A DNA stretch of 64,000 bases from the NCBI RefSeq assembly GCF_900111745.1, contig NZ_FOIJ01000024.1, positions 1 through 64,000 of the forward strand, given 5' to 3'. The notes beneath the pieces were generated by a model. It was given only the letters and a program-made list of their open reading frames with translations, was not told where the DNA came from and did no database searches. This DNA comes from Stigmatella erecta (GTDB lineage: Bacteria; Myxococcota; Myxococcia; Myxococcales; Myxococcaceae). Below are positions 34,553 to 43,107 of the stretch, piece after piece. Position 1 is the first letter of the stretch. Every line of letters begins with the position of its first letter. Both the position numbers and the translations under genes were made by a program.

Positions 34553-35214
34553 CCGCCGGCGCGCAGGCCGCGCAGGGCCGCGCCCAGCTCCTCCGCCGTG
34601 GTGGCGAGGGCCTGGGCGCCGTGGGCGCGGAGTTCCTCCACCCCACGGAAGCCCCACGTCACCCCGACGCTGACCATGCCCGCGCCCCGCGCGGTGTCCA
34701 TGTCCACGGAGGTGTCCCCCACGAAGGCGCAGTCCGCGGGGGCCACGCCCAGCTCCTGGGCCAGGGCGAGCGCCGCGGTGGGGTCCGGCTTGCGTGGAAT
34801 TCCGGGCCGCTCGCCGTAGACGGCCGCGAAGGGCACCTCCGGCATCAGCCCCTTCACCAGCTTCTTGGTGAAGCCATCCGACTTGTTGCTCAGCACCCCC
34901 AGCCGCACCCCCTCCCCGGCCAGCTGCGCCAGCAGCGGCAGGACGCCCGGAAACACCACCGTCTGATCGAACAGGTGCTCCGCGTAATAGGCGCGGTAGA
35001 CGGTGAGCAGAGAGGTATGCAGCGCCTCATCCCCTCCCGAGGCCGCCTTGCGGGCCAGCTGCATGACGCCCTCGCCCACGAAGTGGCGGTACGCGTCCGT
35101 GGGGTGGGTGGGCAGGCCGTGGTGGGTGAGCGAGTGGTTCATCGCCGCGGCGATGTCCGCCAGCGAGTCCACCAACGTCCCATCGAGATCAAACAGGGCA
35201 GCGCGCAGGGGCAT
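34549..35214 (-). CDS. gph: Phosphoglycolate phosphatase-like HAD hydrolase
   Basis: 221 residues from ATG 35214 (an upstream in-frame ATG at 35226 is possible). HAD motifs: FDLDGTLVDSLADIAAAMN (I), VLSNKSDGFTKKLV (II), IPRKPDPTAALAL (III), CAFVGDTSVDMDTARGAGM (IV). The DLDGTLVDS...A.N start and the GDTSVDMDTA motif are typical of Gph, which clears phosphoglycolate formed in DNA repair. Related pyrophosphatases look similar, so the exact substrate is not certain. Confidence 0.83.
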   Translation of the reverse strand: MPLRAALFDLDGTLVDSLADIAAAMNHSLTHHGLPTHPTDAYRHFVGEGVMQLARKAASGGDEALHTSLLTVYRAYYAEHLFDQTVVFPGVLPLLAQLAGEGVRLGVLSNKSDGFTKKLVKGLMPEVPFAAVYGERPGIPRKPDPTAALALAQELGVAPADCAFVGDTSVDMDTARGAGMVSVGVTWGFRGVEELRAHGAQALATTAEELGAALRGLRAGG

Positions 35215-35292
35215 GGCCCCCCTCATACACGAACGCCCCGGCCAGACAGAGGGCCGAGGCGCGTGGGCTGCTTGGGACTTCTCAGGCGGCGG

Positions 35293-35880
35293 TCAGTGAG
35301 GGGCCGCCGAGGCGCTGGCCCCCGGGGTGGCCTCGGGGCCGCCCTTGGTGAGCACCGCGAAGTTGATGTTGTTGTAGCCCGCGGTGGCGCAGCTGAACAT
35401 CACCCGCTTGATGATCTTGAACTCCACTTCCTTGGAGGCCTGGATGTTGACGTCGCCCTTGAAGGCGTTGGCGTCGTCCTGGGCCATGGCGTGGAGGTCC
35501 TCGAACTGCTTCTTCATGTCCCGGAGCTTCTCCTCCAGGGCAGGAATGTTGAGGTACTCGTCCTTCACCAGGTCTTCGACGCGGCCCACGATGGTGCCCG
35601 AGACGCTCACCTGCTCGGCGGAGACCATCACCACCGGGTGCATCTCGATCTCCTTGACGTTGATGGCCTCGGGCAGCTGGATGTCCTTGGTCATCATCAG
35701 CACCTCGCCCGTCGCGGAGAAGTTCGCGATGAGGAAGAGCACGATGATGACGAACATGTCGACCAGCGGCGTGATGAGCAGGTCGGCGTAGCCGCCCTTC
35801 TTGCCGTGCGCGCCGTGGCCGAACACCTTCGAGTGCTCGAGCCGCTTGCCGTACCGCTTACCGGGAACCTTGATGGCCAT
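35293..35880 (-). CDS. aglS: TolR/ExbD-type gliding motor protein (AglS candidate)
   Basis: 195 residues. A single membrane helix near residues 35-55 has the ExbD/TolR proton-carrying Asp41 in TPLVDMFVIIVLFLIAN. A periplasmic domain follows. It is the second of two TolR-type genes after one TolQ-type gene, the order reported for aglR-aglQ-aglS of M. xanthus, the proton-driven motor that moves focal adhesions in A-motility. The distance to traA supports the orthology. The N-terminus is longer than in AglQ, also as in two-TolR motors. The alternative is another TolQR set of the same genome, such as AglX/AglV. Confidence 0.78.
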   Translation of the reverse strand: MAIKVPGKRYGKRLEHSKVFGHGAHGKKGGYADLLITPLVDMFVIIVLFLIANFSATGEVLMMTKDIQLPEAINVKEIEMHPVVMVSAEQVSVSGTIVGRVEDLVKDEYLNIPALEEKLRDMKKQFEDLHAMAQDDANAFKGDVNIQASKEVEFKIIKRVMFSCATAGYNNINFAVLTKGGPEATPGASASAAPH

Positions 35881-35919
35881 GGTGTCGTGTACCTTGAATC
35901 CTTTGGAGGGACAGGGCCG

Positions 35920-36402
35920 TTAGCCCGCCGCCATCACCGAGACCTGGGGAAGCCCCGAGCCCATGCACTCGTCGATGATGCGCACCAGGATGTCGTAGCG
36001 CACCTTGTCGTCCGTCTGCAGCGTGATGGCGGACTGATCCGGGAACTGCTCGCGGATCTCCTTGAAGCGCGCGGTGAGCTTGGCCAGGTCCAGCTTGCCG
36101 CTCTCGTCGCGGGAGATCGGAATCGGGTCGAACGTGCTCTGGTCCGCGGAGAGGCGCATCTCCTCGGGCGTGATGGCCAGGGTGAGCTGCACCGTCTTGG
36201 TCTCCGTGGGCGGCGTCTCCTCCGTGGAGGGGCCACCGGCCTGGGAGACCTGGAGCTTGCCGATCTGGGTCCACACGGCCGTGAGGAGCAGGAAGCTGAT
36301 GGTCACCGCCATCAGGTCGATGAAGGGGGTCAGGTTGATCGAGGCGTCCAGTGGCTTCTTGCCACCTTTGCCTCCGCCCCCAAGGTCCATTCCGCCGGCC
36401 AT
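35920..36402 (-). CDS. aglQ: TolR/ExbD-type gliding motor protein (AglQ candidate)
   Basis: 160 residues with a short Gly/Lys-rich cytoplasmic head, one membrane helix, and Asp29 in LTPFIDLMAVTISFLL, the residue that carries protons in TolR, ExbD and MotB. From memory, Asp28 of M. xanthus AglQ is essential for gliding, which is close to this position. The periplasmic domain is short and has the IDECMGSGLPQVSVM C-terminus of TolR-type proteins. It is second in the aglRQS order and is separated from aglR by a gap with a strong stem-loop, and from aglS by 39 bp. Confidence 0.8.
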   Translation of the reverse strand: MAGGMDLGGGGKGGKKPLDASINLTPFIDLMAVTISFLLLTAVWTQIGKLQVSQAGGPSTEETPPTETKTVQLTLAITPEEMRLSADQSTFDPIPISRDESGKLDLAKLTARFKEIREQFPDQSAITLQTDDKVRYDILVRIIDECMGSGLPQVSVMAAG

Positions 36403-36463
36403 GACAACCTCCGCTCAGCCACTACCGTTGTTCAGAGAGAAAAAAGACTGCCACAAAGACGAA

Positions 36464-36503
36464 GGGCGCTGCTGTCCGTCGTGCTTCTCCAGACAGCGCG
36501 CCC
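36464..36503 (-). terminator. Intercistronic stem-loop between aglR and aglQ
   Basis: GGGCGC-(T)-GCTGTC (36464-36476) pairs with GACAGCGCGCCC (36492-36503): 12 base pairs with one bulged T and a 15-nt loop. On the coding (minus) strand it is followed by T-rich DNA including CTTTTTTCTC about 20 bases on. It could attenuate transcription or protect the aglR transcript end, giving more TolQ-type than TolR-type subunits. Confidence 0.6.
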
Positions 36504-36522
36504 GTGTTCCAGGTTCCGGCGA

Positions 36523-37263
36523 TTACTCTTCGTGGCCGTGGTTGGCGACCGGGATGTTCAGGTTCTTGAACTTGTCGCGGTTGGTCACGATGAGGTTGAG
36601 CACCGAGACGCTGGTCTCGTTGATGTCGTTGATGATGGACTGGGTGCGGCCCATCAGCACCGAGAAGGCCACCAGCGCCGGGATGGCCGTCAGCAGCCCG
36701 AAGCCCGTGCAGTTCATGGCTTCCGAGATGCCGTTCGCCAGAATCGTCGCCTTGTCGGCCGGGTTCACGTTGGCCACGGCTTCGAAGCAGGAGATCAGAC
36801 CGGACACCGTTCCGAGCAGACCGGCGAGCATGGCGGCGTTGCCGAGCATGGCGAGATAACCGGTGCGCACCTCGAGCTTGGGCGTCTCGCGCAGCGAGGC
36901 CTCGTCGAGCGCCGCCTGGACCTCTTCCTGGCCCTTCGGCACGTTCATCAGGCCCGCCTTGATGACGGCGGTGAGCGGGGTGGCCTTCTGGCCGGCCACG
37001 TAGTTGATGGCCTTGTCCAGGTCACCCGCGTAGATGTGCTTCTTCAGGCCGCGCAGGAAGCCCTCCTTGTTGATGGAGGACTTGAAGAACAGCACGATGC
37101 TGCGCTCCACCACGATGGCCAGCGCGACAACGCCGCACAACGCGATGGGGTACATGCCCCACTGTCCCGCCTCCCAGCGCCGGGCAATCTCCTCGAACAG
37201 CGTGCGCTCCGGCCCGCCGGTGTTCGCCAGGATGGTCAGGTTCGTCAAGGACCCCAGGTTCAT
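36523..37263 (-). CDS. aglR: TolQ/MotA-type gliding motor protein (AglR candidate)
   Basis: 246 residues from ATG 37263, with GGAGG nine bases upstream. Three membrane helices: YPIALCGVVALAIVVERSIVLFF, LAMLGNAAMLAGLLGTVSGLI and GFGLLTAIPALVAFSVLM. The GLLGTVSGLI and AIPAL cores are MotA/TolQ/ExbB hallmarks. It forms the pentameric channel subunit with the TolR-type proteins encoded downstream; in M. xanthus AglRQS uses the proton gradient to drive gliding. It is the first gene of the unit, preceded by a 305-bp region shared with the divergent MshEN-type gene. Confidence 0.82.
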   Translation of the reverse strand: MNLGSLTNLTILANTGGPERTLFEEIARRWEAGQWGMYPIALCGVVALAIVVERSIVLFFKSSINKEGFLRGLKKHIYAGDLDKAINYVAGQKATPLTAVIKAGLMNVPKGQEEVQAALDEASLRETPKLEVRTGYLAMLGNAAMLAGLLGTVSGLISCFEAVANVNPADKATILANGISEAMNCTGFGLLTAIPALVAFSVLMGRTQSIINDINETSVSVLNLIVTNRDKFKNLNIPVANHGHEE

Positions 37264-37568
37264 CGCGTGTTGCCTCCAAGTAGGCGCTGGCCCCCGTTTT
37301 ACGGGCCTTCCAGTCCTTATACCAGCCCTCCGAAACAGTGCGGCGTGGAGGGGAAATATTCGGGACTGGGTGTTGAAAACAGTGGGGCCGACTTTAGGAA
37401 TGGCACCCCCCAGTGTCAAGGCAGCCCCCCGCGTTAGCTATTGAAATCTCATGGTTATTTTGCTTTCGGACCAGGGCTTGGCACCCCGCGCGTGAAGGTG
37501 GGAAGCACCACATCTGGTGCCTGGCCGGATGCTTGGGTCCCCCGTTTTCCCGTGGTAAGCGCGCCCGC
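37264..37568. promoter_or_regulatory. 305-bp divergent region upstream of aglR and the MshEN-type gene
   Basis: Non-coding between two divergent genes, so it should hold both promoters. A short hairpin CCCGT-TTT-ACGGG lies in the 5' leader of aglR near 37294. Two TGGCAC hexamers are present (near 37399 and 37481), but neither has the GC at -12 needed for sigma-54. I could not pick a sure promoter. Confidence 0.4.
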
Positions 37569-38444
37569 ATGGAGAGGAAGCGGATTGGAGAAATCCTCCT
37601 GCAGCGCGGGGCGATCAGCCCGGTGCAGCTGGAGGAGGGACTCAAGGCGCAGCGGCAGACCCAGCAGCGGCTGGGGGCGACCCTGGTCGCCCAGGGGGCG
37701 ATCACCGAGGCCACCCTGGTCCAGGCCCTGAGCGAGGCGCTGGGGCTGCCCGTGGTGGAGCTGGCCGCCGTCACCCCGGACTGGGCGGCCATTCACCTGG
37801 TGCGGGCGCGGTTCTGCGAGCAGCACGAGCTGTTCCCCTTCGCCCTGGAGAACCGGGGGGGCCGCCGGCACCTGGTGGTGGCCATGACCGACCCGCTCCA
37901 CGGCCCCGCGCTGGAGGAGATCGAATTCACCACCGGCCTCAAGGTGAGCCCCCGGGTCGCCGCCCGCTCCGCGGTGCTCGCCGCCATCCTGCGCTACTAC
38001 CACAAGGCGGCCCCCGCCCCGGCCCGCCCCGGGGCCCCCACCGGCAAGCAGGCCCCGCGCGCCGCGCAGGCCCGCCCGCCCCTGCCCTCCCGGCCCGCGC
38101 AGGCCCCCGTGGGGCGCGAGGACGACGACGAGGAGGTCATCGTCGGCGAGGAGCTGAGCGCCGCGGACAAGACGCAGCGCACGCGGCTGGCGGACCTCAT
38201 CACCGAGCGCGAGCAGCAGCGGCGCAAGAAGGGGGCCAAGGCCCCGGCCCGGCCCGCGCCGGGCGGCTCGGGGGTGCTGGATGACCTGGATTACCTCATC
38301 GGTGGCGGCGGCTTGCGGGACGAGCCGGACCGCATCGAGGAGCTGGAGCGCAAGTTCTGGGCCCTCATGCGCATCATGGCGCGCAAGGGGCTGCTCACCA
38401 ACGAGGAGTTCACCCGCGAGCTGGACGACAAGGGCGAATCCTGA
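37569..38444 (+). CDS. MshEN/GspE-N domain protein, possible c-di-GMP reader
   Basis: 291 residues. The first 160 form a GspE/PilB N-terminal (MshEN) domain: two tandem copies of RxGxxLxxxGxxxxxxLxxxLxxQ, RIGEILLQRGAISPVQLEEG and RLGATLVAQGAITEATLVQA, the signature that binds cyclic di-GMP in MshE. No ATPase domain follows. Residues 165-240 are a Pro/Ala-rich linker with an acidic patch, and the C-terminal 60 residues are a helical module with IEELERKFWALMRIMARKGLLT, also seen at the end of other myxobacterial GspE-N proteins. It faces aglR and may control motility through c-di-GMP; that is inference. Confidence 0.75.
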   Translation: MERKRIGEILLQRGAISPVQLEEGLKAQRQTQQRLGATLVAQGAITEATLVQALSEALGLPVVELAAVTPDWAAIHLVRARFCEQHELFPFALENRGGRRHLVVAMTDPLHGPALEEIEFTTGLKVSPRVAARSAVLAAILRYYHKAAPAPARPGAPTGKQAPRAAQARPPLPSRPAQAPVGREDDDEEVIVGEELSAADKTQRTRLADLITEREQQRRKKGAKAPARPAPGGSGVLDDLDYLIGGGGLRDEPDRIEELERKFWALMRIMARKGLLTNEEFTRELDDKGES

Positions 38445-38455
38445 GGAGACACGCG

Positions 38456-39175
38456 ATGCGCACGGGAGCCTTATTCACGGTGGTGGCGGTGCTCGGCTGG
38501 GGTGGACTCTGGGGGTGTCAGGGCAAGGGCGTGGCCCTGAAGCTCGACATGGATCCGCCCTCCGTCACGCCCGCGGAGGCCCAGGCCTTCAGCGGGCAGG
38601 TGCGCGGCGTGGAGCCCCAGCTCACGCTCAACGGCGCGCCGGTGGCCTTGAAGGAGGGGCGGTTCGCGCTCACCGAGCCCCTGAAGAACGGGGACAACGT
38701 GTTCACCTTCGTCCTGTCGGCGAAGCCGGGCGCGGACAAGGCCGCGGAGCAGAAGACGGACCGCTACGCGGTGAAGCGCGTGCCGCAGGAGGTCTTCGAC
38801 GCGGAGCACTTCTACAGCACGAGCGGCAGCATGAACGGCACCCAGCGCAGCAGCTCCGGAGGCCTGCTCGCGGACAAGGCCGAGGGCCGGCTCCAGGCGG
38901 ATGAGCTGAGCGGCTCCCGGCTGGAGGAGTACGGCCACGAGAACCGGCCGCCGCGGGACGGCATGCCGCTGGACATCCGCCTGAGCGTGGGCGAGGGCCG
39001 GGTGAAGGTCTCCGTCAAGCCGGAGCAGGGCCCGGTGGCCAGCGCGGTGGCCGCGCCCGGCACGCCCGCCACGCTCCAGGCCCCCGCGGAGCTGCACCAC
39101 CGCAAGTACACCGTCCGCCTGGAGGCCCTGGACGGCAAGCCCGCGCGGAAGGTGGACCTGCAGGTGCGCTACTAG
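38456..39175 (+). CDS. Hypothetical lipoprotein
   Basis: 239 residues. The leader ends in GLWGCQG, a lipobox with Cys near residue 21. The middle resembles an Ig-like or carbohydrate-binding beta domain (AFSGQVRGVEPQLTLNGAPVALKEGRFAL, then KNGDNVFTFVLSA). No catalytic motif is visible. The start is 11 bp after the MshEN-type gene on the same strand, so they are probably co-transcribed. It ends 4 bp from the convergent kinase gene. An envelope role is likely. Confidence 0.65.
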   Translation: MRTGALFTVVAVLGWGGLWGCQGKGVALKLDMDPPSVTPAEAQAFSGQVRGVEPQLTLNGAPVALKEGRFALTEPLKNGDNVFTFVLSAKPGADKAAEQKTDRYAVKRVPQEVFDAEHFYSTSGSMNGTQRSSSGGLLADKAEGRLQADELSGSRLEEYGHENRPPRDGMPLDIRLSVGEGRVKVSVKPEQGPVASAVAAPGTPATLQAPAELHHRKYTVRLEALDGKPARKVDLQVRY

Positions 39176-39179
39176 CGCC

Positions 39180-41099
39180 TCAGGGCTTGGCCAGGGGCAG
39201 CCGCAGGATGAACACGGTGCCCTGGCCCAGCGTGCTGTCCACGGTGATGCGGCCCCCGTGGCTCTCCACGATGCCCTGCACGATGGAGAGCCCCAGCCCC
39301 GTGCCCTTGCCCTCCTCCTTCGTGGTGAAGAAGGGATCGAAGATGTGGCCCAGGTGCTTCGGGTCGATGCCCGTGCCCGTGTCGCTCACCCGCACCACCG
39401 CGTCCTCGCCCTCGCGCCCGGTGGACAGCACCACTTTTCCCCCGGCCGTCATGGCGTGGCAGGCGTTGGTGATGAGGTTGACGAAGACCTGGACCAGGTT
39501 GGTGCGCACCGCGGAGATGGGCGGCAAGGGGACGTAGTCGCGCTCCACGGCCACCTTGGCGTGCGCGACGACGTGCTCGCAGTAGCCCACGGCCTGATCC
39601 AGGATGGACTCCAGCGGGACGTGCTCCGGCTTCTCCTTGGCGGGCCGCGCGTAGGAGACCAGATCCCGCGTGAAGCGCAGGATGCGGTCGCTGCTCTCGC
39701 GGATCTTCTTCAGCTTCTCCTGCTCGGAGGTGGAGTTGGGGCGCAGCCGCGCGTTCATCAGCAGCGACTCGGCGTAGGCGGCCACCGCCGTCATGGGGTT
39801 GTTGATTTCATGCACCACACTGGCGGCGAGCTGGCCGATGGAGGCCAGCTTCTCCGCGTGGATGATGCGCTTCTCCAGCTCCTTGACGACGGTGATGTCC
39901 TGCCCGATGGCGATGACGCCCTCGACTTCTCCCTGGGTCGTGAGCATGTGGGAGGTGGCGAACGCCACGCGCACCTCGCGGTCGCGCGAGCGCAGCCGCG
40001 TCTCGAAGCTGTTCACCCGCTCGCCGCGCATGGCCGCCGACAGCATGGCGCCGAAGCGCAGCTGCTCATCCTCGGGGATGAAGGCGAACACGTCCTTGCC
40101 CAGCACCTCCTCCTTGGTGAAGCCGGTGAGCGCCACGAGCGCCTGGTTGAACACCACCACCTGCCGGTCCCGGTTCGCCACGAGGATGAGGGCATTGGCC
40201 CGCTCCAGCAGATCCTCCAGGTACTTGCGCACGAACGTCAGCTCGTCGATGAGCTTGGCGTTGCGCACCGCCACCGCCACCTGGTTGGCCAGCTGCAGCA
40301 GCACGCGCTCGTCGTGGGAGACGTCCGCCTCGAGCCCCTCGGGGTACTCCATGTTGATGGCGCCGAAGAGCTGGCCGCTGGCCACCAGCGGCGCGCTCAC
40401 CCCCAGCGCCGTCCCGGTGAAGATGAGCGGCACCTCCCGGGCCACCGTCACCCGGTCCGGGGGCAGCCGCGCCATCTCCAGGTGGGTGCGGGCCACCGCG
40501 CTGCGCTTGAGCACCAGGGGCTCGTGGGCGCCGTCCTTCAGCCGCCCCTCGGCGTAGAGCGAGGTGAGGCCGCACGTGCGCGCATCCACGATGCGGATGC
40601 AGAAGGTGCGGCTGGGGAACAGCTCCTTCACCCCGCGCGCCACCGCCGCCACCAGCTCCTCCTCGCCGCTGGCCTCCGCCACGCTGCGGCTCAGGTCGAG
40701 CAGCACCCCTTCCGTGCGGGCCTGCTCCAGCAGGGCGCGCTCGGCCACCATGAGCCGCCCGGGCTCCAGCCGGCCGCGCACCGCCACCGTGTCGCCCCGG
40801 CGCGCCACGGTCAGCAGCACGCAGCGGCGGCCCGGCAGCGGCACCTCCACATCCGAGCTGTCCCCGTCCTCGGGCACCAGGCTGGGCTCCTGGGAGAGCG
40901 TCTGCACCATGCCGGCCACCATGCCCTCGGGCGTGGTGCCGTGCACGGTGCAGAAGCGCACGAAGGGCGGGTTGGCGGCCTGCAGCCGCATGGAGCCGTC
41001 ACACAGCGCCAGCGGCTCGTCCAGCACCTCGAAGAGGGCCTGGAAGGCCTCCGGCGGGGGCCCCTCGGTCCTGCGCACCACCCGGAAGTCACTCTTCAT
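39180..41099 (-). CDS. PAS/GAF histidine kinase, complete
   Basis: 639 residues. An N-terminal PAS-like segment (ALFEVLDEPLALCDGSM), a GAF domain (about 135-290), a PAS domain (ALILVANRDRQVVVFNQALVALTGFTKEEVLG near 305), HisKA with phospho-acceptor His430 in SVVHEINNPMTAV, and HATPase with NLITNACHAM, DTGTGID and GTGLGLSIVQGI follow in order. There is no membrane segment, so it is cytosolic. The start overlaps the end of the gene before it by 11 bp, strongly suggesting that the two are made and work together. No response regulator is adjacent. Confidence 0.9.
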   Translation of the reverse strand: MKSDFRVVRRTEGPPPEAFQALFEVLDEPLALCDGSMRLQAANPPFVRFCTVHGTTPEGMVAGMVQTLSQEPSLVPEDGDSSDVEVPLPGRRCVLLTVARRGDTVAVRGRLEPGRLMVAERALLEQARTEGVLLDLSRSVAEASGEEELVAAVARGVKELFPSRTFCIRIVDARTCGLTSLYAEGRLKDGAHEPLVLKRSAVARTHLEMARLPPDRVTVAREVPLIFTGTALGVSAPLVASGQLFGAINMEYPEGLEADVSHDERVLLQLANQVAVAVRNAKLIDELTFVRKYLEDLLERANALILVANRDRQVVVFNQALVALTGFTKEEVLGKDVFAFIPEDEQLRFGAMLSAAMRGERVNSFETRLRSRDREVRVAFATSHMLTTQGEVEGVIAIGQDITVVKELEKRIIHAEKLASIGQLAASVVHEINNPMTAVAAYAESLLMNARLRPNSTSEQEKLKKIRESSDRILRFTRDLVSYARPAKEKPEHVPLESILDQAVGYCEHVVAHAKVAVERDYVPLPPISAVRTNLVQVFVNLITNACHAMTAGGKVVLSTGREGEDAVVRVSDTGTGIDPKHLGHIFDPFFTTKEEGKGTGLGLSIVQGIVESHGGRITVDSTLGQGTVFILRLPLAKP

Positions 41100-43053
41100 G
41101 AGAGGAGGCCTTGTCGAGATCGAGGATGCGCTGCGTGCCCATATAGGTCTTGGTCTCGTAGCGGGTAATCTTGCCGATCTTCCGGACGATCTCCGCCATG
41201 CGTTCGGCCTCGCGGTAGATGATGTCCACGGGTTTGAAGGCGAAGTCCTCGGGCTTGAGCTTGCGCTTGAGCAGCTCCGCGTAGCCCATCACCGAGGTGA
41301 GCGGCTGGTTGAGCTCGTGGGCGGCGGTGCCCGCCAGGGCCACGATGACGGCGCTCTTCTCGCTCTCCTCCAGCCGCGTCTCCACGTCCGACAGCTTGCG
41401 CTCCAGCTGCATGCGGTCGCGCAGGTCCGTGAAGATGCCCACGCTGGCCACCTCCCGGCCCCCCTCGTAGAGGATGGAGGCCGTCATGTTCACCGGCACG
41501 AGCTCCCGGGCGCGGTTGACCACGTCCTGGCGGCACATGGACAGCCGGCCCCGGCCCCCGAAGTCCGGGCTGCGCAGCTGGGCCATGATGCGCTCGGCGA
41601 CCCCGGCCGGGTAGAGCTGGCGGATGGTCATCGTCCCCAGCACCTCCTGGGCGGTGTAGTCCAGGATGGCCTCCGCCCCCTTGTTGAAGAGGATGATGCG
41701 CCCCTGCATGTCCGCGGCGATGATGGCGTCCACGGACGAGTCGATGAGCCGCTCCAGGAAGTCCTTGGTGTGGCGCAGCTCGTCGGCCAGGCGCCGCGCG
41801 TGCGTCACGTCCCGGAAGGAGAGGATGGTGGCCGCGCCGCTGTCGCGCAGGGGCGCCGCGGACAGGGGCAGCGTGAGCTGCCGGCCCGCCTGGGTGCTCA
41901 CGCCGACATCCACGCCCGCGCGCGTCTCCCCGCGCCCCGCGCAGGCCACCATCTCCATGAGCACCCCGTCGTCCACCGGGTGCGTGAGCTGGTGCAGGTG
42001 CCGGCCCCGGGCCTCGTTGGGCGTGGTGTCCAGCAGCATGGCGCCCGCCGGGTTGAGGCTGAGCACGCACGCCTTGTCATCCAGGATGGCCACCCCCTCG
42101 CTCACGTTGGCGAAGAACAGGTGGTAGGTGCGCAGCGCGGCCGCCTGCTCCTCGGCGGCGATGCGCGCGGACTTCTCGCGCTCGGTCTGCCCGCGCATGT
42201 CCTGGAGCACGCTGGCGTTGCGCAGCGCGATGGCGGTGGCGTGCGCCACGGTCGTCAGGAAGTCGATCTCCCGCCCGGAGAAGGTGCGGCGCTGGCCTGC
42301 GGCCCGCACCAGCAGCACGCCGCGCACCTCGCCCCGGATGGGCAAGGGCAGCGCGGCGATGGCGTGGATGCCCTGGGCGGCCACGGCGCGCTGCACGCCC
42401 TCCAGCAGCGGGTGGGTGGGCGCGTTCTCCACCATCACCGGGCGGCCAGTGCGCACCACCTCGCGGATCTCCGGGTAGCGCGCCAGCTCGATGCGCCGGT
42501 TCTTCAGGGCCGGGTCATCGCTGGAGGCGACGATGATGCCCTCGTCCCGGTCCAGCATCACCAGCGAGGCGCGGGAGATGTCCAGCCGCAGCGCCAGCCG
42601 CCGCGTCACGTCGTGCAGGAGCGCCCCCACATCGAGGCTCTCGGCGTAGTCCGCGGTGAACTCCAGGAGCAGCGACAGGTCCTTCTGGAGCTGGGCCTGC
42701 TCCTCGCGCTCGCGGTAGCGCTCGGCCAGGCGCTGGAGCCGGTAGGCCAGCTCGTGCGGCACCGCGCTGGTAATCACGTCCGCGGGCCGCAGCGGCTCCA
42801 GCGAGGCGAAGGCATCCTCGCCCGGGTCCACCAGCGCCAGCAGCAGCGCGTGGAAGGCGCCGTTGCCCGACAGCAGCGAGGCGAGCGCGGGGCCGCTGCC
42901 GGCGGAGGTGAGGTCCACCAGGATGATGACGGCCTCGGCGGGGCTGTCCACCACGCGCAGCCCCACCCGCTCCGTGGCGCGCAGGAGCGGCTCCCGGGCG
43001 GGCGAGTCCGAAGGAACAAGGGCGACGCCGAGGGAAATCTCAGGAGACGACAC
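41089..43053 (-). CDS. Receiver-like/GAF/PAS/HisKA protein lacking a HATPase domain
   Basis: 654 residues. Residues 1-110 look like a degenerate receiver (AVIILVDLTSAG). A GAF domain (about 130-295) and two PAS domains (near 330 and 450) follow, then HisKA with a candidate phospho-acceptor His579 in GTAAHELNQPLTSVMGYAELL. The protein ends about 75 residues later at TYMGTQRILDLDKASSHEE, with no N-, G1- or G2-box of HATPase. It therefore cannot make its own phosphate but could be phosphorylated by, or heterodimerise with, the complete kinase encoded 11 bp overlapping downstream. I see no frameshift that would restore a HATPase. A phosphotransfer role is inference. Confidence 0.85.
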   Translation of the reverse strand: MSSPEISLGVALVPSDSPAREPLLRATERVGLRVVDSPAEAVIILVDLTSAGSGPALASLLSGNGAFHALLLALVDPGEDAFASLEPLRPADVITSAVPHELAYRLQRLAERYREREEQAQLQKDLSLLLEFTADYAESLDVGALLHDVTRRLALRLDISRASLVMLDRDEGIIVASSDDPALKNRRIELARYPEIREVVRTGRPVMVENAPTHPLLEGVQRAVAAQGIHAIAALPLPIRGEVRGVLLVRAAGQRRTFSGREIDFLTTVAHATAIALRNASVLQDMRGQTEREKSARIAAEEQAAALRTYHLFFANVSEGVAILDDKACVLSLNPAGAMLLDTTPNEARGRHLHQLTHPVDDGVLMEMVACAGRGETRAGVDVGVSTQAGRQLTLPLSAAPLRDSGAATILSFRDVTHARRLADELRHTKDFLERLIDSSVDAIIAADMQGRIILFNKGAEAILDYTAQEVLGTMTIRQLYPAGVAERIMAQLRSPDFGGRGRLSMCRQDVVNRARELVPVNMTASILYEGGREVASVGIFTDLRDRMQLERKLSDVETRLEESEKSAVIVALAGTAAHELNQPLTSVMGYAELLKRKLKPEDFAFKPVDIIYREAERMAEIVRKIGKITRYETKTYMGTQRILDLDKASSHEE

Positions 43054-43107
43054 GAGGCAGCGGACTCCGGGACGGGGCGGCCCCGGCAGTCTATACGCCC
43101 CGGCCCT

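Noticed and set aside
35293-37263. Cell-division TolQR or siderophore ExbBD
   Set aside because: There is no tolA, tolB, pal or tonB nearby, and the TolQ-TolR-TolR order with traA about 25 kb away fits aglRQS better. AglX/AglV or another set remains a lesser possibility.
37264-37568. Sigma-54 promoter before the MshEN-type gene
   Set aside because: TGGCAC hexamers are present, but no GC-containing -12 element at the right spacing follows, so I could not support one.
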